64,000 nt of DNA from Chromera velia (lineage: Eukaryota; Sar; Chromeraceae). Numbering within the stretch: position 1 is the first letter of the stretch; each line of letters opens with the position of its first letter. Where the stretch lies: contig JAHBMJ010005030.1 in assembly GCA_018398765.1 (NCBI GenBank), positions 1 through 64,000 on the forward strand. Reading direction: 5' to 3'. The notes under the pieces were generated by a model. That model did no database searches and was not told where the DNA came from. It saw only the letters and a list, made by a program, of their open reading frames with translations. Both the position numbers and the translations under genes were made by a program. Positions 23,627 to 33,736 of this stretch are shown piece by piece.

Positions 23627-23859
23627 GACCTCCCTGAACTTTACTACCACTTGAAAGTTCAAGCCACATTTTTAGATAAGCTTGAAAGTCTGTGCCGCAG
23701 GTGTGGATCATTTACGGTGTTTTGAAAGCTAAAACCGCATATCTGGACGATGTCTTGACTGTCTATGCTGCAGGCGTGGACAGTCTCTTGAAAAATGATA
23801 CCGCAGATAGAGATCATCTTGATTATATTTTTTCAAGTGGCACTTAGGTTCAGGGAGGT
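23627..23859. mobile_element. Mutator-like MITE
   Basis: The inverted ends begin ACCTCCCTGAAC and finish GTTCAGGGAGGT, with a second inverted block (CCACTTGAAA / TTCAAGTGG) inside. The perfect 9-bp direct repeat TTGTGAAAC flanks both sides (23618-23626 and 23860-23868), the target length typical of Mutator-like elements. The centre holds two or three degenerate copies of a unit containing CTTGA.TGTCT.TGC.GCAGG. No coding capacity is present. Confidence 0.85.
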
Positions 23860-23868
23860 TTGTGAAAC

Positions 23869-26160
23869 AATAATTGTGATTTTAAAAACTTTTGACTGAT
23901 TCAATTAAATCACACTTATGTGTGATAAAATTAGTAACTGTTGTAGATCGCGGCTTGACACGCGTCGAGGGGCAGCGTCATAGCCGCTACACGGGCCGCG
24001 CGGACTGCGCATATGCACGCATGATCAAACAAAAGCTGCATGACCCCGTACGAAAAATGTACATGCGCAAACTCGTGTAAACCATGTAGCCCGACCTTCT
24101 AGGTGGAGGATATTAAAAACAATAATCAAAAATAATAATCAAAACAAAAAAAAAATGACCATATAATTCAAATGTAAAAAATGTAAAGTTTGACCTATAG
24201 GTTGCTACGAGGACCTTCCGGTCACCTAAAAACGTGTTCAAAAATTTAAATGAATTGTTTTGGGATTTTTGAAAGCAATTGTATGAATTTTAATGAAGAT
24301 GAATTCTGAAGTTAGTCTGTATACGTCGTACTATACGATAGGCTGAATTATACAATTTTTGCATTTTCTTCTTCAAAAATTTTGATAACCTCAATCGGCA
24401 GTGATTCGGCACCTCCGCCTATCTACCGACCCACCCATTGTTTCCTGCCGGCATCTTCATCTTTTTTCTTCTAATTTTTTAGAACTTTGAAAGCTTCGCT
24501 GCCTTCACAACCCTGAAAATATTTTTAAAACGCATTCTGTCATTGTCTTCAATCATGAGACCAAAAGTTGCAGTCTCTGCACCTTCGCTCACACCTAGGC
24601 TCACACCCACCCGTTCTCCTTAATGATGTTGCCAGCATCATCGTTGAATGGTCTTCTTCTTACTTCTTCAAGCAGTCCTAACACACAGTGTAAAAACGCT
24701 GGTTGCCAAAGGGATTGGTAGAGATCGGTCGGTGTGTAAAATTCAATTCTAGCGTCACTCAGTAATTTGAGATTCATTTGAATTCATTTCAGTTAGTTCC
24801 ATGTGTAGACTTCCGTCTCCTCTTGTGGATCTCTATGGATCTTTATATAAAAAACTAAATTTTAATCATCATTCTCTTTATAAGCTGGTTAAACCTCCTA
24901 GTAAACTTTAGTTAGAACTTATGTCTTAACTAGTGTCTTGATTTATATTTGGATGGTTTCAAAAATAAAAAAAACCAAAACCAAATATTTAAAAAGAAAA
25001 ACCCGAAAAATGACGTTATGTTTTATTTTTTCATTTTGATGTCCTACGCCCAGCCGACCTTAATCAAATCGAAACCGTTAAGCCATGTCCCTCCTCATTG
25101 TAGACTACCAGCATCTTCTTTAGGATTGCAACACTCCCGTGAGCAGCGGTTTGTGCCTGAACCACTGCGTGCCCCTTCCTCGCTCTACTCTAGTGCGGAC
25201 GGCCGTTAGTTTTGCTTTGTTCTTTCTTGCCGTCTCGGTTTGTTCTGGCGTTGTCACTTCCCGTCTCTATCCGGCAGCTTCTTTGTAACACTTCACTATG
25301 ACCAAAGGTTTAAAGAAAGTGAAGAAAGATTCGTGAAGGCGCAAGAAAGACTCCGCTGAGCACAAAGCCAAAAAGCTTGCAAGGGTCGCTTGGAAGCGGG
25401 AGACATTCGTCCCATCACAGAAGAGACGTACAAAGCCAAATGACAATGGGTGTACAACAAAAAAGAAAACATGAAAGCGATATCAAGGAAGGAGACAATT
25501 CTGATTAAATGAATGAATGAATGAATAAATGAATAAATGAATGAATTATGAATGACCAAAGCAGTGAATGAGTGAGGGAGTGAGTGAGTGAGTAAGTGAG
25601 TGAGGTGAGTGGGGTGGGTGGGTGAGTGAGGTCAGTGAGTGAGCAAGTGAGTGAGTAAGTGAATGAATGAGTGAATGAGGTAAGTCTGACCTTCAATGAC
25701 TCTGAAGATTTCAAGCTAGTGGCTGCTAGTCACTTTGAAAGTCTGGGATCACTTCAAAATTTGTCTGACAATTTCATCACACCTAACTTACTCAAACTAT
25801 TTCATCACATCTATTGTAACACAATTATTTGTGTATATTTGTGTCACTATTACTAGTGTGTAAGGTATTGTATCACAATTTTAATTGTTTAACACTATAA
25901 TTTCAGTGTACTAAAGTACTATCTAATTTGAACTGTAAAAAATTAATTGATTGAATGATGATGAAACCCCTAGTGAAAGACAAATTCGCGTAGAGAGGCA
26001 CTAAGCCAGCCTTAGCCAGCCTTAGACCGACAAAACACAAAGGAACTCCACAAAGTTAACAATTAAGTTTATAGTTTGTAGTTTGGTCGGGGTGCGCCTG
26101 TGCACATACAATAATAAGTGATATGCAGCCAACAACGCGCAGCGGCACCGCGCACCATGC
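23869..26160. other. Intergenic, no gene recognised
   Basis: AT-rich sequence with only short frames. A stretch at 25300-25500 has basic coding-like composition but no intact frame. The minisatellite at 25505-25685 is listed separately. Confidence 0.4.
25505..25685. repeat. GAATG / GAGTG tetranucleotide repeat
   Basis: It runs from (AATG)n variants through (AGTG)n variants. The minus-strand frames of Leu/Thr/Ser repeats here are artefacts of the repeat. Confidence 0.8.
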
Positions 26161-26495
26161 AGTGACCCCGGAAAGCGAAGCGGGGGACACTTACAAAACA
26201 GAAATACCCTAGCCCATGCACGCAGTGTCTTTCACTAAAAAAAGGCCCCGGAAAGATTCCGCTTCAAATGGTCCAAAAAAGCGTGCATGAACCCGCCTTA
26301 TTATACATGCATGCGTCAGTGGCCCCGGAAAGCGACAGGCTGCATCCCCAGGCTTTTTTCCTGGAGGAGGGGGGGTTCTACGGCTTTTCCCGCGGGGGGG
26401 GGCGGGGTCGGCACGACTGTGGCCGGTGTGCATCAATCGTGAAGTTCTCATTTTTCTTGCTTTCCGGGGCCGTTCGCAAGCTTGTTTGCCTCAGA
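26160..26495. repeat. Long copy of the GGCCCCGG repeat family
   Basis: Direct motifs lie at about 26165 (GACCCCGGAAAGCGAAGCGG), 26243 and 26322. The reverse-complement end GCTTTCCGGGGCCGTTCGC lies at about 26459. Between them are AAATGGTCC, GTGCATGAACCCGC and CCCGCGGGG blocks in the same order as at 17471-17720. Confidence 0.75.
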
Positions 26496-26544
26496 TACGG
26501 GCGACGTAGTAAATGCATGGAGAGCAACATAAATTAATACCGCG

Positions 26545-27135
26545 AAGCCATACCAAGAATGAATACTGTAGAATAACCGTAATATTGCTCTTTGCTGTCA
26601 TCTAACTCTTTTGATTAATTTTTGACTTGGATGTATCGAACAGTCTATCTGCATGCATGTATATCTGCATGTATTCTGTTTGAAAGTAACGATGCTTCGT
26701 GTGGGTATGTATTCTCTCTCGCACTAATCAATCACTATGCATGGCAAATAAAAGTGTGACAAGAGTACTTCAGACACATGGGGTCCATACCATAAGAAGT
26801 CAACAGTCAGACACTCAAACAAACACATTTAGATGAGCCAGAGCAGCATGTCCGTCTCCTCTGTCAACTGTATGCTCACACCACACAGCCAGGCAGGGGA
26901 CCATTTTTTTGAGTCATAACTGCAAAGATCTGTGGCTCGGGCTGCTACAGTCCAGTGAAGAACGGGATAGGTAGGCAATGAATTTCAAAGTAGCTGTGCA
27001 TGCACAGACTGGTACTGCTCTCTGAGCGATTTTGGACTCTATGCATGCATGTGTATCCCCGCAGGCAGACAGTCCCCCACACGACTCTGAAAAGCCAGGC
27101 GGAGCCTCTGTCTGTATGTTTGGTGGGTTTTTTCC
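26545..27135. repeat. Left copy of ~600-bp direct duplication
   Basis: It aligns with 27960-28560 with scattered substitutions and a few small indels, from AAGCCATACC to GGTGGGTTTTTTC. The ends are not TG/CA, so LTRs are unlikely. Confidence 0.8.
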
Positions 27136-27280
27136 CTGTATGGTCATGCATGCAGAGACAGTGCATCCACACAGACTATAACCGTTTCTGACTGTTTGAC
27201 ATTCACAATATTTGAACTTTTCGGACCTCTCTATAGTAGGAATATGTACGCTAGTGTTCATTGTTGGTATGGTCTGGCAT

Positions 27281-27957
27281 TGTGAGGGGTTATTTTGGGA
27301 AAGACTGCGACCTGTATGCCATCAGAGTGTATTTACACATATTTACTGCACTGTACCTCAATGTAGGTGTTTGCTGTCTGGCCTCCCTGTTTTTTTATGA
27401 ATTTAGAAAGAGGGCAGCAACTTGTTAGTATGGTTGATCCCCCTCCCTTTCCACCTGTAGTAGAGCACTCCTAAAGATACTTTCGCTTCTCTTTCACTCA
27501 TACCATCAAGCCCTCTAATTGTTTGAAACCCTTTTTGAGATAATGGTACTGCTTTATTTGTTTACCTTTAATGGCTCTGTCATGCCTTTTCTATTTCTTA
27601 AAATGACCACTCAGGCCATCATGAGGGGTCATTTTGGGAAGGACTGCGACCTGCATGCCATCAGAGTATATCTACACATATTTGCTGTACTGTACCTCAA
27701 TGCAGGTGTTTGCTGTCTGACCTCCCTGTTTCTTCATTAATTCAGAAAGAGGTCAGCAACTTGTCAGTATGGTTAACCCCCTTCCCTTCCCACCTACAGC
27801 AGAGCACTCCTAAAGACACTTTCGCTTCTCTCTCACTCACACCATCAACCCCTCTAATTGTTTGAAACCCTTTTTAAGATAGTGGCACTGCTTTATTTAT
27901 TTACTTTTAATGGCTCTGTCATGCCTTTTCTATTTCTTGAAATGACCATTCAAGCCA
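27281..27957. repeat. Tandem duplication, ~338-bp unit, between the two 600-bp repeats
   Basis: Two units start GAGGGGT(T/C)ATTTTGGGAA at about 27283 and 27621 and remain alignable to their ends. Small open frames inside are not conserved between the units. Confidence 0.8.
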
Positions 27958-27959
27958 CA

Positions 27960-28560
27960 AAGCCATACCCGGTCCGAGAATGAACCTAGGAATGAATACT
28001 GCGGGACAACCGCAACACTGCTCTTTGCCGCCATCTAACTCTTTTGATCAATTTTTGACTTAGATGCATCGAACCGTCTATCTGTATGCATGTATATCTG
28101 CATGTGTTCTGTTTAAAAGTAGCGATGCTTCGTGTGGGTATGTATTCTCTCTCGCACCAATCAATCACTATAGCAAATAAAAGTGTGACAAGAGTACTTC
28201 AGAACATATGGGGTCCATACCACAAGAAGTCAACAGTCAGACACTCAAACAAACATATTTAGATGAGCCAAAGCAGCATATCCGTCTCCTCTGTTAACTG
28301 CATGCTCACACCATACAGCCAGGCAGGGGACCATTTTTTTTAGTCATAACTGCAAAGATCTATGGCTCGGACTGCTATAGTCTAGTGAGGAATGGGATAG
28401 GTAGGCAACAAAAGCAGCTGTGTATGCACAGACTGGTACTGCTCTCTGAGCGATTTGGGACTCTTTGCATGCATGTATATCCCTGTAGGCAGACAGCCCC
28501 CCACATGACTCTAAAAAGCCGGGCGGAGCCTCTCTTTGTGTGTTTGGTGGGTTTTTTCTC
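27960..28560. repeat. Right copy of ~600-bp direct duplication
   Basis: This is the partner of 26545-27135. It carries a short extra stretch near its start (CGGTCCGAGAATGAACCTAGG). Confidence 0.8.
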
Positions 28561-31059
28561 TAGCTTAAGTCGGATGCAAACGTACGCAACCGTTAGGAAT
28601 AGAGACTGCCATCGAAGAGAGGCAGAGTTGGAGTAATTGTTCAGAGCATCTGTTTGGAAATTGTGTAAGAGTTAAACGGGGTATAGGACCTTACATTGGA
28701 GAGCTTGCGGCCGTCAAGTGACGGACTCTGCCTTTAGGTGGAGAAGGCTGTGAGCATGCTCAACCATGCAAAAGCTGACGTCTCTAAAACAAGTCCTACA
28801 GAGACAGGCTTGGCGGGTTGGCGTCGCCCATGAGGCAGCAGTGACTGATAACACCTCCCATTTGAGTCCCTTCAGCAGAAATGGAAAGAAAAGAAATTGA
28901 GGAGAAGTTTGCTCTGAAAGATTCTTCCTCTGCGAGTAAGAATCTCATAGAAGAGGGGGGCATATGTACTGGACTACCTGGCGGCGCTAGGACCGCTTGG
29001 GTCGGACAACGACGCCAGTATACGGACCTAGGCATTCCATGCACACCAATATAGGCACGGGCCTCGCGGCGGATATTGAGATATGCTAGGAGATGTACTA
29101 GGATCCCTGTCTTGATGTCACTTCTATGCGTGGCATCGACTGCCACAGAGATGATTCAGAATCTTGATTTCAGTGAACCCACCTGGAGATTTGCAGTATT
29201 GATTGGGACATGAGTGGCGTGTTGAAGTTTGGGGATAGGATTGAGAGAACAAGTGACAATGATGATGTAAGAATTATGATATTGAAAGATTGATTAAGAC
29301 TTAAAGATGATTAAAGATAGACTCGTGCGTTGAAAAACTGTGATTGTGTACTTTTTAGTGTACTTAATTCTTAGCAGATCTAGTCGCAGATCGTTTCACA
29401 TAGATCGGGGACACGTACAAACTCCCTTTCCTGTCTAGGGATCCATCTCTCTTCCTTTGTACCACCATGTACCAACCTCCCTATATATAGATACCAATAT
29501 AAACGCAAAAATTAATTGAATAATGCCCTGTTATATACAGAATAACTGGCAATTTTAAATGTCATAGACTTTTTGATACAGGAATTTTCTCGTTATTTTC
29601 TCGTTAGAGGGGTCATATAGCGATTTTTTAATGATTTTTTTTAAAAATATTGAATCCCGTTGAATTAAACAAATGAATAAATTTGAATTCATTGTCATCA
29701 ATGAACCAGTAACTAGGCATATCACTGCAAAAAAAAAAAAACTTTGAAGAATTAAATTGGCCGCTAAATTGGCTGCCTAGTTAGCCGCGGGTTTAAATAT
29801 TTTTTTTTTTTTCAAAGTTGTGGGCCTGTTATGCAACATCGATCTAATTAACCATGCAACAGTTCCATAACAAGAACACAACAGTACGTGATACAACATT
29901 TGAACAACTGCTGTTTGCTAGGTTGTTTGTCACTTAACATCGTCCGATCATGACTCCGCTGATTGCCTGCAAAAAAAAAAATTAAGTGCATGAGAATTGC
30001 ATAACTTTTATTCTAGCTTTTAATTTTTTTTTTGTTATTGCTGTGATAGGCCTACTATAGTGAACTATATAAATCTATCAATTAACTAATTAATTCATTA
30101 ATTAATTAATATCAATGATTAGTTGTACCCTTTGATTGCAAAAGGACTCGACACGCGTTTCGAGATATTTGCACTAAACTTCTTTTTTTCGGTCCTCCTG
30201 CGAGCTATCGCACGCATTTTGGACATGTATCGACAAAGAGCACCATTGATACCCTCCAGTATTGCCACGGGGAGATCGATTCCTGGCACTCAAGCGTGTT
30301 GGTGCTTGAATCCTCATACTTCGCCGTTTGGTCGAAAGGGCCGAAGAGAGAGGAAATCGCATCAGCAAGAAAGCAAACAAAGGATAGACGGTAACAAGCT
30401 CGGCAACAAGAGTCGGAAAACGAACAGAGTGAATGAAGTCAAACACAAAAAAGGCTTTGTATTGGAAGGGTCACCGAAAGACCTTTCTGTGCCATCATTT
30501 CACCTCCGTCCCCCCTCCTGTCGATGCCTTCGTTGGTGATTCCCCAACCCTTCCTCCCTCCGTCAGAGATCGCATGAACCTCTTGCCCTTCTCTCTTCTT
30601 TTTCTTTTTTTTTTCTTTCTCACTTTTAGAGAATGTGGAGGGAAGGAGCGAATGAAGCTAGTGCCCTTCTCCCTGCATCTCCTCGCTCACCCAACCAAAA
30701 AACAAAAACATAATCACACAGCCAGATCCATGTTCCCAGACTCAAACCTGCACCCACACATCCACACAATCATCCCATGCAATCGCATGCAGATAGATGT
30801 ACGGCTGACGTCACGCACAATCACGAGACCGCTTCGACCCACAGGATTAATTGCACAGAGTGGTCAAAAACAAAGCACTGAACACTGGCAAACAGATGCA
30901 ACACAGATGAAATGCAATGACCTATCCGCGCACGATATCGACAAAAAGAAGGACTCGGTGTGACCCTCTTGGCTCCCTTCGATCTTGAGAATGACAGCAT
31001 TGAAAGGACACAACAAATTTGCACCACATAAATCCAGTAATGTCGGTGTCAGCAGATGT
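28561..31059. other. Intergenic, no supported gene
   Basis: A minus-strand frame of 116 codons at 28796-29146 has mixed composition but no recognised motif. A small foldback with AACTTTGAA / TTCAAAGTT arms lies at about 29735-29818. A run of TTAAT repeats lies near 30080-30110. The plus-strand frame at 30123-30539 is basic and not recognised. Confidence 0.35.
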
Positions 31060-31227
31060 CTACACACACCAGGGTTCCCGACTAACTAACCACTTCTTGA
31101 ATTCCTCGTAGGAGAGGACGCTGTCGGAATTGGTGTCCGCCTGCTTGAATGCCTCTGCGACTGTGTGCTCAGCGAATTCGCGTGCCTGCATGCATGAACG
31201 GACACACGCAGACACAAGTAAACAAAT

Positions 31228-31295
<68 letters not shown>

Positions 31296-33449
31296 AGGGA
31301 GGGAGATGCACGCACACGCGCGCAGACACACACACGCACACTCGTACACGCACGCAGACACACACATGTGCGCGCGCACGGAGACACACACAGACACACA
31401 GATGCATGGAGGTCGGCGCATTCTCACTCTCCCTTGCTGCGCATCTGCACAACAATTCCCTCACGACTGATGAGATCAGGGACTGAAGCGCAGGGAAGGC
31501 CATCTCGCTCGATTTCCAATGAGAAGACAATCAGAAAGAAGAAAGTAGAGAGAAAGGGAGGCAGGAAGAGAGAGCCAAAAACTGTGCACATGATCACTCG
31601 ACAGCCCGACAGGGACGTTGTTGTGACAACAAAAGAAGGGGCCAAGAATGCTTTCTCTCCCGCCATCCCCCCATGGATATCTGCTTCCAGTCACAGACCT
31701 TCCCCCACCAAGTAGTCCTCACTGCTCAGATACGCCCTCTCACCTCTCCGACCGTCAGAAATAAATGTCAAAAAATAAAGGGTTGTTCTTGTCATATCTT
31801 AGCGAGGGGTCACTGAGCAAAGCACACACGCGTACTATTCCATACATGAAACACGGTGACATTTTTCCAGTCTGCCTGACGGACTGACTGACCGTGTAGA
31901 CTTCGACTCCCAAACCGCGGAGCTTCCGAAGTTTCTTTTCAGTGACCACAACCTGGAACACTGCAGGCATTATTTACTTTCATACAGAATTCTTTTATTT
32001 TTACTTTCAGAAAAAGAATTCTGTATGAAAGTCAGAGCTTCCGAAGTTTCTTTTCAGTGACCACAACCTGGAACACTGCAGGCAGGCAAGGCGGTAAGTA
32101 GGTCAGCAAAAAGACAGAGACCCTCAGAGGGAGGGAAAAGGGCTTGGACCGTTTTGTGTATGAGGGGGCGCAGCAGTAGCCTGCCTCCCTTCCTTCCCTT
32201 TGGGGGGGGGCATTCAGCATCTCTCCTTGCCTCCTCTTCTTCTCTCCTTCCTCCACCCCACCTCCACTGGAAGCAGAGACAAGAAAGCGCAAATTCCAAG
32301 AGGGCATGCACCCCCATTCAACCCGTCTCACCCCATCGACGACTACCCTCCCACCGACCCGCAAAGACCAGTTTGAAGAGTTCCTCCTTGCTGATCACTT
32401 TGTTGTTGTCTGTGTCAAGGGCGTCGAACACGGCTGCAGTCAGCGATCGATCATTCATCCGCGAAGAAGAATTCATTCATTCATGCATTCATTCATTTAT
32501 TCATTCATTCATGCATTCATTTGCATATCTGCATATCCATGTATGAGTACATGCATACCCGAAGATGCTGTCCTTCTTGCAGCATTTCTTCATAGGGAAC
32601 ACCGATGGAAAACCAAAGTTAAAGTTCATGTTTTTGTTGTTCTCTCTTGATAAATAAGTAGTGCCTGTAGCTCTTCTTGCCGGGTCTGGTCTAGTCAGAC
32701 CGCGTGGGCCCACCGACGCTTCTTGTTCTATTCAAACACGCTTGCCATTTCTTGCTTTGTCAGACAGCTTCGCGGTTCCCCTATCCATCACCTTCTTTCT
32801 CTTCCCCCCCCCCTCATACTACATGGCTGGCGCTTTCGCAGCATGAAGGAAGCAAATCAGATGAAGGGGTTCCCACGAAAAGAGATGCAATTCTATCGCA
32901 TAGTCCACTCCACTCTGCCCCTGCTGACGGACCCTGGATTTTCTGTTCCTTGTCCCCCTCACAGAGAGTGGAGACCCCGAAGACCACCTCCAGAGCGTCG
33001 ATCGTCCCGCTGTCATCCTTGTCGAAGAGGTCGAACAGAGCTGAGGGGAGGGCACGCATGAGGTGAGGGGACACATCAAGGGGAAGGAAGAGAATGAAGA
33101 TCGGGAAGAAAGAGGAAGAAAACGACAGAAAAAAAAAAACGCTCAATGAAAAGAAAAAAAACAGAAGCTCAGAAGGAGAAAGAGAGAGAAAGTGAGAGCG
33201 AGAGGTGGATGGAGAAAGACGAAAGGGTGAATCGAACAATCAGGTGCATGAGTGCATTCCATCGACGCCGTTGGAAGGGGACGACATCGATCCTGCATGA
33301 GTGTGCAGATCAGATGAGCAAAACTGCATGCCAAAACAGTTTCGCGACTGATGATGAACGAAGGCAGCAGATCAATCCCTTCCACAGCCCCTCTCCCCCC
33401 CCATCCCTACAAAGACCTTCAACAACGCGATCCTTGGGGGGGTCGATGG

Positions 33450-33487
<38 letters not shown>

Positions 33488-33651
33488 TGTATACATATGC
33501 CTTACTGCATAGGTAGGCAGACGAAACAGGTGCAAGGGGACGAAGAGGATGGGGGACGGGGCATCGCAAACAAAATGGAAAGAGAAGCGAAGCGAAGAGA
33601 AGAGAAGCGACAGAGAAGAAAGAAAGAAAGAAAGAAAGAAAGAACGAAGGA

Positions 33652-33687
<36 letters not shown>

Positions 33688-33701
33688 AGACACAGAAAGA
33701 C

Positions 33702-33736
<35 letters not shown>

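Noticed and set aside
26545-28560. 600-bp direct repeats as LTRs of a retrotransposon
   Set aside because: The ends are not TG/CA, no target duplication is seen, and the internal part is a tandem duplication without coding.
28796-29146. 116-codon minus-strand frame
   Set aside because: No motif, no splice context, and its composition does not stand out from neighbouring non-coding sequence.
31970-32034. The micro-insert as a simple cloning linker
   Set aside because: It does not match the linker sequences I know, and locus 2 shows diverged flanks. It is kept as a caution in the findings because I cannot run a vector screen.
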